A DNA stretch of 39,326 bases from Candidatus Methylomirabilota bacterium (GCA_036002485.1 DASYTI010000120.1:1-39326), one strand, 5' to 3'; shown: positions 24,909-33,928, counted from the stretch's first letter. The notes: generated by a model from the sequence alone, not told the origin. Numbers and translations: made by a program.

Positions 24909-25675
24909 CGCGCGAGGCCGTGCTCTTCGACCTCTTCGACACCCTCGTGCTCTTCGACCGCTCGCGGCTGCCCGAAGTGCACGCCAATGGCAAGACCATG
25001 CGCTCGACGGCGGGCCATCTCCACCAGGCCTTCCGGCCCTTCGCCCCCGCGCTCGAGCTCGACGACTTCGTGAGCTCGCTCTTCTGGAGCTGGCAGGAGG
25101 CCGAGCGCATCCGCGGCGAGACTCACCGCGAGGTGGCCGCCCAGGAGCGCTTCGGCATGATGTTCGGTCGGCTCGGCCTCGACCGTGCCGCCCTCCCGCG
25201 GGAGGCGCTGGAGGTGCTTCTCTCGACCCACAAGCGCGAGCTGAGCCGGGCCATCGTCTTCCCCGAGCACCATCGGGAGCTGCTCCGCGAGCTCAAGCGC
25301 AGCCATCGCCTCGCCGTGGTGTCGAACTTCGACTACACGCCGACGGCGCGGCTCGTGCTCGAGCGCGAGGGCGTGGCCGATCTCTTCGACACCGTCATCG
25401 TCTCGGACGAGGTGGGCTGGCGCAAGCCCAAGGCGGTGATCTTCGAGCTCGCCCTCCGGCGGCTCGGGGTGGGGCCGGAGCAGGCCCTGATGGTCGGCGA
25501 CCGCGCGGACATCGACGTGGCGGGTGCCCAGGCCGTGGGCATGGCGGCGGCGTGGATCAACCGCGACGGGGGTCCGCTGCCCGATGGGGCGCCCGCGCCC
25601 GAGTTCGAGATTCGTGATCTCGCGGAGTTGCCGGCTATCTTGAGAGCGTCGGGAGACGGGGCGGGAGGCATCTAG
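24905..25675 (+). CDS. HAD superfamily hydrolase (subfamily IA)
   Basis: A 256-residue HAD hydrolase with a helical cap (about 15-100). Motif I is LFDLFDTLV with nucleophile Asp9; position +2 is Phe11, whereas phosphatases have Asp there as general acid. Motif II is VVSNFDYTP (about 139), motif III is the Lys of WRKPKAVIFELALRRLG, and motif IV is MVGDRADIDVAGAQ with both Mg ligands. It therefore mixes a haloacid-dehalogenase-like motif I with a phosphatase-like motif IV. It ends the nine-gene operon. Making glycolate from 2-phosphoglycolate would suit the context but the missing Asp argues against it; 2-haloacid dehalogenation or another role is possible. Confidence 0.88.
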   Translation: MTREAVLFDLFDTLVLFDRSRLPEVHANGKTMRSTAGHLHQAFRPFAPALELDDFVSSLFWSWQEAERIRGETHREVAAQERFGMMFGRLGLDRAALPREALEVLLSTHKRELSRAIVFPEHHRELLRELKRSHRLAVVSNFDYTPTARLVLEREGVADLFDTVIVSDEVGWRKPKAVIFELALRRLGVGPEQALMVGDRADIDVAGAQAVGMAAAWINRDGGPLPDGAPAPEFEIRDLAELPAILRASGDGAGGI

Positions 25676-25737
25676 CCGCGTCTTTTGCGCATCCAAAGGT
25701 CGCGAGCACGAGACAGGAGAGACGGAACAAGGAAATC

Positions 25738-26679
25738 ATGGCCACGACACGCAAGGTCGTCATCATCGGATCGGGCCCGGCCGGCTACACGGCGGCCATC
25801 TATGCCGCCCGCGCCAACCTGGCTCCCGTCATGTTCATGGGCACCCAGTGGGGCGGTCAGCTCATGCTGACCACGCTCGTGGAGAACTATCCGGGCTTCG
25901 TGGACGGCATCGACGGGCCGCCGCTCATGGAGCACTTCAAGAGTCAGGCGGTGCGCTTCGGCGCCGAGATGATCGCCGACGACGTGACGGAGGTGGACCT
26001 CGGCCGGCGCCCCTTCCGCGTCACGGCCGGGGAGCGTACCATCGAGGCGCTCACCGTGATCGTCGCCACGGGGGCCACGGCCAAGCTCATCGGGCTTCCC
26101 AACGAGTCCAAGCTGATGGGACGCGGCGTCTCGACCTGCGCCACCTGCGATGGCTTCTTTTTCAAGGACCAGAACATCATGGTGGTGGGCGGAGGCGACT
26201 CCGCCATGGAAGAGGCGCTGTACCTCTCCCGGCTCGGGCGGCAGGTGCAGGTCGTCCACCGGCGCGATGCGCTCCGCGCCTCCAAGATCATGCAGGAGCG
26301 TGCCCTCAAGAATCCCAAGATCGAGTTCATCTGGGACACCGCGGTGGAGGACGTCCTGGATCCCGACAAGGGCAAGGTTACCTCCGTCCGGCTCAAGAAC
26401 CTCAAGAGCGGCGTGGTCTGGGAGACGCCGGTCGACGGGCTCTTCGTGGCCATCGGACATCAGCCGAACACCGCCCTCTTCGAGGGACAGATCGAGCTCC
26501 ACCTGAACGGGTACATGAAGGTGATGCCGGGCACGACCCAGACCTCCGTGCCCGGCGTCTTCGCGGCCGGCGACGTCGCCGACTTCACCTATCGCCAGGC
26601 CGTGACGGCCGCGGGCACCGGTTGCATGGCCGCCCTCGAGGCCGAGCGCTATCTGGAGGCGCAGTACTCCGGGGCGTAG
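25738..26679 (+). CDS. trxB: Thioredoxin reductase
   Basis: Low-molecular-weight thioredoxin reductase, 313 residues. It uses NADPH and FAD to reduce thioredoxin in the cytosol. FAD motif IIGSGPAGYTAAIYAARANL is at the N-terminus. The redox pair Cys134-Ala-Thr-Cys137 lies in STCATCDG. NADPH-binding GGGDSAMEEALYLSRLG is near 158 and the HRRDALRA specificity motif follows. The C-terminal GVFAAGDVADFTYRQ closes the FAD site. ATG 25738 has AAGGA just upstream. It is 62 bases after the HAD gene on the same strand and may be read through from that operon. No thioredoxin gene is nearby. Confidence 0.95.
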   Translation: MATTRKVVIIGSGPAGYTAAIYAARANLAPVMFMGTQWGGQLMLTTLVENYPGFVDGIDGPPLMEHFKSQAVRFGAEMIADDVTEVDLGRRPFRVTAGERTIEALTVIVATGATAKLIGLPNESKLMGRGVSTCATCDGFFFKDQNIMVVGGGDSAMEEALYLSRLGRQVQVVHRRDALRASKIMQERALKNPKIEFIWDTAVEDVLDPDKGKVTSVRLKNLKSGVVWETPVDGLFVAIGHQPNTALFEGQIELHLNGYMKVMPGTTQTSVPGVFAAGDVADFTYRQAVTAAGTGCMAALEAERYLEAQYSGA

Positions 26680-26729
26680 GGCTTCGCGCCGAGACGCCGC
26701 CCCGCTGTGCGTATTGGGAGGCTCGTAGA

Positions 26730-28226
26730 ATGTTTCGCGGTATGAAATCTGACCCCTTCGGGGCCCGGACGTCGAGCAGCGCGGGCTTCGATTTCGCACG
26801 CGACCCCCGTCGAGCGGCCACCGTGAGACCCGCCCTTCGCCCTGTCCGCCGTCTGCTCGTCACGACATCGCTCATCTCCGCGCTCCTGGCCGCCGGATGC
26901 AAGGGGGAGACGACGGCGAGCCCGCCGAAGGGGCAGGCCGCCCCGCCGCCCGCCGTCGTGGTCGCCGAAGTCATCCGCAAAAATGTGCCGATCTACGGCG
27001 AGTACGTGGCCCAGACGGTGGCCAATGCCGTGGTCGACATTCCCGCCCGCGTCGAAGCGACGCTGGAGAAGGTGCTCTTCGTGGAGGGCGCCTCCGTCAA
27101 GAAGGACCAGGTCCTCTTCGAGCTCGACAAGCGAACCTACGACGCCCAGGTCCAGGCGGCCCGAGCGGCCCTGAGCAAGGCCGAGGCCGACCTCGTCTAC
27201 GCCCGGCAGCAGGTGGAGACGCAGCGAGCGAAGGCGCAGGTGGCCCAGAACGAGGCCCAGCTCGCCAAGGCCAAGCAGGACGTGAACCGGCTGCGGCCGC
27301 TCATCAAGGAAGACGCGGTCCCGCAGCAGGATTTCGACAACGCCGTGGCCGCGCAGGACGTGGCCCAGGCCCAGGTGGACGCCGCCCGGGCCCAGCTCGC
27401 CAACACGCAGCTCACCGAGCGCACACAGGTCGACGTGATGCAGGCGGCCGTCCAGTCGGCCCGGGCCGCCCTGATCCAGGCCGAGCTCAACCTCAGCTAC
27501 TGCACCATCCGCTCGCCCATCGACGGGGTCAGCGGGCGGAAGAAGTGGTCGGTGGGCAACCTCGTCGGCAAGGGCGACGCCACCACCCTCGTGACCATCT
27601 CGTCCGCCAACCCCATCTGGGTGGACTTCAGCGCGAGCGAGCTCGACTACCTGCGCTTCACCAAGCGCACGGAGGCGCGGAAAGAAGACCCCTTGCACGC
27701 GGCCGGCGAGCTCGAGTACGCCTTGATCCTGGCCGACAACAGCGTGTTTCCCTACACGGGCAAGTTCGTGCTCGTGGAGCGGGGGCTCGATCCCAAGACG
27801 GGCACGCTCACCGTGCGGACGCAGTTTGCGAACCCTTCGCTCCTCTTGCGGCCCGGCCAGTTCGGCCGGATCAAGGTCATGCTCGAGGAGCGGCCCAATG
27901 CCGTGCTCGTGCCCCAGCGAGCCGTGACCGAGCTCCAGTCGGCCAAGTCCGTGCTCGTGGTGGGGCCGGACAACAAGGTGTCCCTCAAGTCCATCACCAC
28001 CGAAGACCGGTACGACCACTACTTCGTGGTGGGGCAGGGGCTGAGCGGCGGCGAGCGGGTGATCGTGGAGGGCCAGCAGAAGGCCCGCCCGGGCATGACG
28101 GTGGCCCCGACCCTCGAGTCCGCGCCGCCCGCGGGGCAGCCCGCTCCCGCCTCGCCCGCGCCCGGCGGAGCGCCCCCCGCTGCCCCCGCCTCACCGGCGC
28201 CGCCCGCCCGACCCAAGGCCCGCTAG
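26730..28226 (+). CDS. RND efflux periplasmic adaptor (membrane fusion protein, lipoprotein)
   Basis: AcrA/MexA-type adaptor linking an RND pump to an outer-membrane channel. An N-terminal lipoprotein signal reads RRLLVTTSLISALLAAGC, with lipobox LAAGC. The lipoyl/barrel-sandwich part follows with DIPARVEATLEKVLFVEGAS. A long coiled-coil hairpin comes next (AQVAQNEAQLAKAKQDV and neighbours), then TIRSPIDGVSG and a beta-barrel. The C-terminal tail is Pro/Ala-rich. ATG 26730 has GGGAGG eight bases upstream, but a TAGAAT -10-like box overlaps it (26726-26731). GTG 26823 would place the signal peptide directly at the N-terminus, so that start is a serious alternative. It stands four bases ahead of the RND gene. 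Confidence 0.92.
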   Translation: MFRGMKSDPFGARTSSSAGFDFARDPRRAATVRPALRPVRRLLVTTSLISALLAAGCKGETTASPPKGQAAPPPAVVVAEVIRKNVPIYGEYVAQTVANAVVDIPARVEATLEKVLFVEGASVKKDQVLFELDKRTYDAQVQAARAALSKAEADLVYARQQVETQRAKAQVAQNEAQLAKAKQDVNRLRPLIKEDAVPQQDFDNAVAAQDVAQAQVDAARAQLANTQLTERTQVDVMQAAVQSARAALIQAELNLSYCTIRSPIDGVSGRKKWSVGNLVGKGDATTLVTISSANPIWVDFSASELDYLRFTKRTEARKEDPLHAAGELEYALILADNSVFPYTGKFVLVERGLDPKTGTLTVRTQFANPSLLLRPGQFGRIKVMLEERPNAVLVPQRAVTELQSAKSVLVVGPDNKVSLKSITTEDRYDHYFVVGQGLSGGERVIVEGQQKARPGMTVAPTLESAPPAGQPAPASPAPGGAPPAAPASPAPPARPKAR

Positions 28227-28230
28227 CGCC

Positions 28231-31200
28231 ATGTTCGTGCGGATCTTCATCCACCGGCCCGTCCTGGCCGTCGTGGTCTCGCTCGTCATCTTGATCAGCG
28301 GGGGCCTGAGCATCCTCGCCCTTCCCGTGGCGCAGTACCCCGAGATCACGCCGCCGCAGATCCAGGTGCAGGCGACCTACACGGGGGCCCGCGCGCAGGT
28401 GGTGGAGGAGACGGTGGCCGCGCCCATCGAGCAGCAGGTGAACGGCGCCGAGAACATGATCTACATGCAGTCCAAGAGCACCAACGACGGTCGCTACGTG
28501 CTGAACGTGACCTTCCGCGTGGGCGCCGACATCGATATCGCCTCCGTGGACATCCAGAACCGGATCAGCCGCGCCAACTCCCAGCTCCCCCCGGAAGTCC
28601 TCCAGGCCGGCATCACCGTGAAGAAGCAGTCGCCCAATATCCTGCAGGTGATCAGCCTCTCCTCGCCCGGCGGAGCCTACGACACGGTCTTCCTCAGCAA
28701 CTATGCCGTCATCAACATCATCGACCAGCTCTCCCGGATTCCCGGCGTGGGCAACGCGGACGTGGTGGTGGGCAAGCGCGACTACTCCATGCGCCTGTGG
28801 CTCCGACCCGACAAGCTCGCCAAGCTCGGCGTCACCGGCCCCGATATCGCCACCGCCATCAACGACCAGAACATCCAGGCCGCGGCCGGCCAGATCGGGC
28901 AGCCGCCGGCCTCCAAGGGCCTCGACTTCCAGTACTCGGTGAACGTCAAGGGCCGCCTCACCACCATCGAGGAGTTCGAGGACATCATCGTCCGCACCCT
29001 GCCCGACGGCGGGGTGCTGCGCATCCGGGACGTGGCGCGCACCGAGCTGGGGGCCCAGGACTACGGCTCCATCGGACGCCTGAACGGCGGCCCGGCCGTG
29101 ATGGTCCTGACCTATCAGCTCCCGGGATCGAACGCGCTCGACGTGGCCAAGGCGGTGCGGGCCAAGATGAAGGAGCTGTCGCAGAACTTTCCTCCCGGCA
29201 TCGAGTACGGGTTTCGGCTCGACACGACGCTGTTCGTGACGGCGTCGGTGTCGGAAGTGCTGACCACGCTCGTGGAGGCCATGCTCCTGGTGCTCATCGT
29301 GGTCTTCATCTTCCTCGGCAACCTCCGGGCCACCCTTATCCCCATGCTCGCGGTGCCGGTGTCTCTGATCGGAACCTTCGCGGCCTTCGTGGCCCTCGGC
29401 TTCTCCATCAACCTCCTCACGCTGTTCGCCATGGTCCTGGCCATCGGCATCGTGGTGGACGACGCCATCGTGGTCGTGGAAGCCGTGGAGCATCACATCG
29501 AGGACGGGCTCCCGCCGCTCGAGGCGACGGAGAAGGCCATGGACGACGTGTCGGGGCCGGTCCTTGCCGTCGCCCTCGTGCTCGCCTCGGTCTTCGTGCC
29601 CGTGGCCTTCATGGGGGGGATCACGGGACAGCTCTACAAGCAGTTCGCCATCACCCTGACGGTGTCGGTGCTGCTTTCGGCCCTGGTGGCCCTGACCCTG
29701 ACGCCGGCCCTCTGCGCCATGCTCCTGCGCCCGCGCCAGCCCATGCGAGGGCCCGTCGGATTCGTTCTGACCAGGTTCAACCGCGTGTTCAAACGAACGA
29801 CGGGCGGATACGTCTCGATCGTCCGCACGGCCATCCGCAGGTCCGTGGTGGCGCTGGCCTGTCTCGGCGTGCTCTACGTGCTCGCCTGGGGTCTCTTGCA
29901 GCGGCTCCCCACCGGGTTTCTGCCCGACGAGGATCTGGGCTACATCATCGTCAGCGCGACCTTGCCGGACGCGGCCTCGCTGGAGCGCACGGATGCCGTG
30001 GTGGGGAAGCTGGAGGCGGCCCTCAAGACACAGCCCGGGGTGGAGGCCACCGTGGCCTTCGTGGGCTTCAGCGTGCTTACGAGCACGTACAACTCGAATG
30101 CCGGCACGATCTTCGTGCCCCTCAAGCCGTGGGATCAGCGGAAGTCTGCGGACCTGCACGCGGCGGCCATCATCGGAGCGCTCAGGCAAAGGTTCGCGAC
30201 CATACCGGAAGCCCTCGTCCTGGTCTTCGGACCGCCGCCCATCAACGGATTGGGCAATGCCGGGGGCTTTCAGTTCGAGCTCCAGGATCGCGCGGGCCGT
30301 GACTTCGCCTTTCTTAAGGACGCCACGGACAAGGTCCTGGCCGCGGCCCAGCGCCCCGAGCTGGTCGGCATGTTCTCCTCGTTTCGGCCCAATGTCCCCC
30401 AGGTCAAGCTCGACGTGGACCGGGACAAGGTCAAGAGCCTGGGGATCCCCCTCAGCGACGTCTTCCAGAGCTTGCAGATCTATCTGGGCAGCCTCTTCGT
30501 GAACCAGTTCAATCTGTTCGGCCGGACCTGGCGTGTCTACATCCAGGCCGAGCCCGAGTTCCGCGCGACGACGGACGGCATCAACCAGATCTACACGCGG
30601 ACCTCGGACGGGCTGATGGTGCCGCTGAGCACCATCACCGGCGTGGGCACCACGAGTGGCCCGGACACCATCATCCGGTACAACCTCTACCGGACATCCG
30701 AGATCAACGGGAACGCGGCGCCGGGGTACAGCTCGGGTCAGGCCATCGCGCTCATGGAGACGCTCGCGCGGCAGAACCTGCCCTCGGGCGCGGCCTACGA
30801 GTGGACGGGCACGGCCCTGCAGGAGAAGGAGTCGGCGGGCAAGCAGAGCGTCATCTTCGCTCTCGCCCTCGTCTTCGTCTTCCTGTTCCTCGCCGCCCTC
30901 TACGAGAGCTGGGCCATCCCGTTCTCCGTCATCCTGGGCATCCCGCTGGGCGTGTTCGGCGCCTTCGTGGCCGTGTGGCTGCGGGGTCTGCCCAACGACA
31001 TCTATGTCCAGATCGGCCTCATCATGCTCATCGGGCTCGCCGCCAAGAACGCGATCCTCATCGTGGAGTTCGCCAAGATGCGCTATGAGCAGGGCGCGGG
31101 GCTCGTGGAGGCGGCCGTGGAGGGCGCCGAGCTCCGCTTCCGGCCCATTCTGATGACCTCGTTCGCGTTCATCCTGGGGGTGGTCCCTCTGGTCATCGCC

Positions 31201-31401
31201 AGCGGGGCGGGGGCGGGCAGCCGGCACTCGCTGGGCACGGCGGTGTTCGGCGGCATGGTGGCGGCGACGTGCATCGGCGTCTTCCTGATCCCCGTGCTCT
31301 ACGTCCTGATGCAGCGGCTCGCCGAGCGCGTCTCCGGCTCACGACGGGCGCGAGCCGCGGAGACGGCCGACCCCGCGCCCGCCGCGGAGGCAGGACGGTG
31401 A
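28231..31401 (+). CDS. RND multidrug efflux transporter (HAE-1 type)
   Basis: AcrB-like inner-membrane proton/drug antiporter, 1056 residues, the usual size. The N-terminus FIHRPVLAVVVSLVILISGG is the first helix. Proton-relay residues are present: Asp410 and Asp411 in GIVVDDAIVVVEAVEHH (helix 4) and Lys939 in LIGLAAKNAILIVEFAKMR (helix 10). The large periplasmic loops contain the pore and docking domains, for example SKSTNDGRYVLNVTFRVG. The C-terminus is charged and cytoplasmic. It starts four bases after the adaptor, and its TGA overlaps the GTG of the outer-membrane factor gene. The substrate range cannot be told from sequence. Confidence 0.96.
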   Translation: MFVRIFIHRPVLAVVVSLVILISGGLSILALPVAQYPEITPPQIQVQATYTGARAQVVEETVAAPIEQQVNGAENMIYMQSKSTNDGRYVLNVTFRVGADIDIASVDIQNRISRANSQLPPEVLQAGITVKKQSPNILQVISLSSPGGAYDTVFLSNYAVINIIDQLSRIPGVGNADVVVGKRDYSMRLWLRPDKLAKLGVTGPDIATAINDQNIQAAAGQIGQPPASKGLDFQYSVNVKGRLTTIEEFEDIIVRTLPDGGVLRIRDVARTELGAQDYGSIGRLNGGPAVMVLTYQLPGSNALDVAKAVRAKMKELSQNFPPGIEYGFRLDTTLFVTASVSEVLTTLVEAMLLVLIVVFIFLGNLRATLIPMLAVPVSLIGTFAAFVALGFSINLLTLFAMVLAIGIVVDDAIVVVEAVEHHIEDGLPPLEATEKAMDDVSGPVLAVALVLASVFVPVAFMGGITGQLYKQFAITLTVSVLLSALVALTLTPALCAMLLRPRQPMRGPVGFVLTRFNRVFKRTTGGYVSIVRTAIRRSVVALACLGVLYVLAWGLLQRLPTGFLPDEDLGYIIVSATLPDAASLERTDAVVGKLEAALKTQPGVEATVAFVGFSVLTSTYNSNAGTIFVPLKPWDQRKSADLHAAAIIGALRQRFATIPEALVLVFGPPPINGLGNAGGFQFELQDRAGRDFAFLKDATDKVLAAAQRPELVGMFSSFRPNVPQVKLDVDRDKVKSLGIPLSDVFQSLQIYLGSLFVNQFNLFGRTWRVYIQAEPEFRATTDGINQIYTRTSDGLMVPLSTITGVGTTSGPDTIIRYNLYRTSEINGNAAPGYSSGQAIALMETLARQNLPSGAAYEWTGTALQEKESAGKQSVIFALALVFVFLFLAALYESWAIPFSVILGIPLGVFGAFVAVWLRGLPNDIYVQIGLIMLIGLAAKNAILIVEFAKMRYEQGAGLVEAAVEGAELRFRPILMTSFAFILGVVPLVIASGAGAGSRHSLGTAVFGGMVAATCIGVFLIPVLYVLMQRLAERVSGSRRARAAETADPAPAAEAGR

Positions 31402-32876
31402 GGCGGAGCCTTCCCTCGCTCGCGCTGGCGGCGCTGCTCCTGGCCGGGTGTGCCATCGGCCCCGACTACAAGCGTCCCCCGGTGGCGGTGCCCGGCGCCT
31501 TCCGGGGCCAGTCGCCCGACGACGTCCCGCCCGCCACGGAAGCGACCTCTCTCGGCGATCTCCAGTGGTGGGAGGTCTTCCAGGATCCGGAGCTCCGCGG
31601 GCTCATAGGTCGGGCCCTCGCCAGCAACTTCGACCTCCGCGTCGCGGTGGGACGCGTGCTCGAGGCGCGAGCTCAGGTCGGGATCGCGAGGGCGGATCAA
31701 TTTCCGCAGGTGAGCGGCACCGTGAGCGGCCAGAGCTTCCGCGTCTCCCGCAACGCGTTCCCGGAGATCCCGCCGCCCGGCAAAGTGCGCGAGGACGATT
31801 TCCGGATGGCGGGCAACTTCAGCTTCGAGATCGATCTCTGGGGCAAGCTGCGTCGGGCCACCGAGGCGGCGCGGGCCCAGCTCCTGGCCACCGAGGCGGC
31901 GCGGGCCACGGTGACCTCGACCCTCGTGAGCCAGGTGGCCACGGCCTACTTCCAGCTCCGCGAGCTCGACTTCGAGCTCGAGATCTCGAGACGGACCCTG
32001 ACGAGCCGCATGGCCTCTCTGCGTCTCGTGAAGCTTCGGCGCGACGCGGGCATCGCCTCCGGGCTCGACGTCCGCCAGGCGGAGGTGCTCGTCAACACGG
32101 CGGCCGCGCAGATCCCGGAGCTCGAGCGCCAGATCGAGCAGACGGAGAACCTGATCAACCTGCTCCTGGGAGAGAGCCCGGGCGGCGTGCCCCGCGGCCT
32201 CGCCCTGGACGGCCAGGTCGTCGTCGCCGCCGTGCCCGCCGGGCTGCCCTCGGCCCTCCTGGAGCGGCGGCCCGACATACGCCAGGCCGAGCAGCAGCTG
32301 GTGGCGGCCAACGCCAACATCGGTGTCGCCAAGGCGCTCTTCTTCCCTCAGATCACCTTGACCGCGCAGGGCGGACAGGAGAGCGCGGCCCTGGCCAGGC
32401 TCTTCGAGGGCCCCTCCGGCTTCTGGGCCTTCGGCGGCCAGCTCCTCCAGCCGCTCTTCCAGGGCGGGCGCATCTGGTTCAACTACCGCGCGACCAAGGC
32501 GCGCCAGGAGCAGGCGGTGGCCGCCTATCAGCAGAGCGTGCAGTCCGGCTTCCGCGACGTCTCGGACGCGTTGGTCGGCTACCGGAAGACGCGGGAGTTC
32601 CGCGTCGAGCAGGAGGCACTGACCAATTCGCTCCAGGAATACTCGCGACTCTCCACGCTACGGTACCGGGGCGGGGTGGCGAGCTATCTGGAGGTGCTCG
32701 ACGCCGACACCAAGCTCTTCAGCGCGGAACTCGACCTCGCCAAGGCGCGGCGAGGCGAGCTGCTGGCCGGGGTGCAGCTCTACCGTGCGCTGGGCGGCGG
32801 ATGGCAGGAGATCAAGCCCGAGCCAGCCCCGCCCACGGCGTCGGTAGACTCGGCGCCGCCATCCACCCGGGAGTGA
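31398..32876 (+). CDS. Outer-membrane efflux factor (OprM/NodT-type lipoprotein)
   Basis: TolC-like trimeric channel component, 492 residues. The lipoprotein signal peptide has lipobox LLLAGC at about residues 15-20, followed by the family start CAIGPDYKRPPV. Two outer-membrane-efflux repeats are seen. The first has NFDLRVAVGRVLEARAQVGI and AYFQLRELDFELEI. The second has SALLERRPDIRQAEQQLVAA, FFPQITLTAQGG and YRGGVASYLEVLDADTKLF. GTG 31398 overlaps the RND stop; the frame continues upstream but only as a shadow. Together with the adaptor and pump it makes a complete tripartite system in one operon. Confidence 0.94.
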   Translation: MRRSLPSLALAALLLAGCAIGPDYKRPPVAVPGAFRGQSPDDVPPATEATSLGDLQWWEVFQDPELRGLIGRALASNFDLRVAVGRVLEARAQVGIARADQFPQVSGTVSGQSFRVSRNAFPEIPPPGKVREDDFRMAGNFSFEIDLWGKLRRATEAARAQLLATEAARATVTSTLVSQVATAYFQLRELDFELEISRRTLTSRMASLRLVKLRRDAGIASGLDVRQAEVLVNTAAAQIPELERQIEQTENLINLLLGESPGGVPRGLALDGQVVVAAVPAGLPSALLERRPDIRQAEQQLVAANANIGVAKALFFPQITLTAQGGQESAALARLFEGPSGFWAFGGQLLQPLFQGGRIWFNYRATKARQEQAVAAYQQSVQSGFRDVSDALVGYRKTREFRVEQEALTNSLQEYSRLSTLRYRGGVASYLEVLDADTKLFSAELDLAKARRGELLAGVQLYRALGGGWQEIKPEPAPPTASVDSAPPSTRE

Positions 32877-32887
32877 GGAGCAAGGAG

Positions 32888-33928
32888 ATGTCAGCCATGC
32901 TGCGATGGCTCGTCGCTCTGATGGTTCTCGGGATCTCGCTTGCCCTGGCCCCGTGGGCGGGCCACGCCCAGAGCGTGGGCGAGGTCTTTCGCAAGGTCAA
33001 TCCCTCCGTCGTCGTCATCCGCGCCAAAGGCCGCGATGTCACCTCGGCCGCCGGCGGCCTCGTGCGCTACAACGAGACCGGCTCGGGTGTGCTCATCTCG
33101 GCCGACGGCAAAGTCATCACCGCGGCCCATGTCGTCAATGCCGTGGACGAGATCACCGTCGAGCTGGTGGGCGGGGCGCCCGTCCGTGCCCGCGTGCTCT
33201 CCTCGGAGCCTTCGGCCGACCTCTCACTGCTCCAGCTCGACAGCGTGCCGTCCGGTGCGGCGCCCGCGCGCATGGCCAACTCGGACCTGGTGCGAGTGGG
33301 GGACCAGGTCGTCGTCATCGGGGCGCCCTACGGGCTCAGCCACGCCCTGAGCGTGGGGTGGATCAGCGCCCGGTGGGCTCCCAACACCGTATACAAGTCG
33401 ATGCCGCTCGCGGAGTTCTTCCAGACCGATGCCGTGATCAACACGGGCAATTCGGGCGGGCCCATGTTCAACATGGCGGGCGAGGTCATCGGCATCGTCA
33501 GCCACAATATCTCCAAGTCGGGGGGCAGCGAGGGCCTGGGATTCGTCGTCACCATGAAGACGGCCCGGCTCCTGCTCCTCGAGCGCCGGTCGTTCTGGAC
33601 CGGTCTCGAAGGGCAGGTGGTGTCCGGCGAGCTCGCCGCGATCTTCAATGTGCCGCAGGCCACGGGCTACCTCGTCAAGACGGTGGCCAAGGGCTCGCCG
33701 TGCTGGGACATGGGGCTGCTGGGCGGGGACAAGGTCGCCGTCATCGGGGGGGAGTCGATCGCGGTGGGCGGCGACATCATCTTGTCCGTCGAGGGCGTCC
33801 GCGTGGGCGAGGCTGACGACCATGACCGGATCCGGGACATCCTGACCAAGAAGTCGCCCGGCGCGCCCTTCACCATGAAGATCCTGCGCTCGGGCAAGAT
33901 CGTGGAGCTTACGGGGAAGACTCCCTAG
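32888..33928 (+). CDS. Periplasmic trypsin-like serine protease (HtrA/S1C type) with one PDZ domain
   Basis: Secreted S1C family protease, 346 residues. A signal peptide is clear (LVALMVLGISLALAPWAGHA, cleavage near residue 27). The catalytic triad is His81 (TAAHVVN), Asp111 (SADLSLLQ) and Ser189 (NTGNSGGP). A PDZ domain occupies about 230-340 with GYLVKTVAKGSPCWDMGL and GDIILSVEGVRV. ATG 32888 is placed by GAGGAG seven bases upstream; ATG 32897 with AAGGAG is an alternative. It is 11 bases after the efflux channel gene and likely cotranscribed, which suggests envelope quality control for the pump, as an inference. One PDZ rather than two makes it DegS-like in layout, but it has a cleavable signal. 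Confidence 0.92.
   Translation: MSAMLRWLVALMVLGISLALAPWAGHAQSVGEVFRKVNPSVVVIRAKGRDVTSAAGGLVRYNETGSGVLISADGKVITAAHVVNAVDEITVELVGGAPVRARVLSSEPSADLSLLQLDSVPSGAAPARMANSDLVRVGDQVVVIGAPYGLSHALSVGWISARWAPNTVYKSMPLAEFFQTDAVINTGNSGGPMFNMAGEVIGIVSHNISKSGGSEGLGFVVTMKTARLLLLERRSFWTGLEGQVVSGELAAIFNVPQATGYLVKTVAKGSPCWDMGLLGGDKVAVIGGESIAVGGDIILSVEGVRVGEADDHDRIRDILTKKSPGAPFTMKILRSGKIVELTGKTP

Noticed and set aside
27994-31227. 1077-codon minus-strand frame opposite the RND transporter
   Set aside because: The RND gene on the plus strand has all expected helices and proton-relay residues. The antisense translation is Asp/Gly/His/Glu-rich and without family features.
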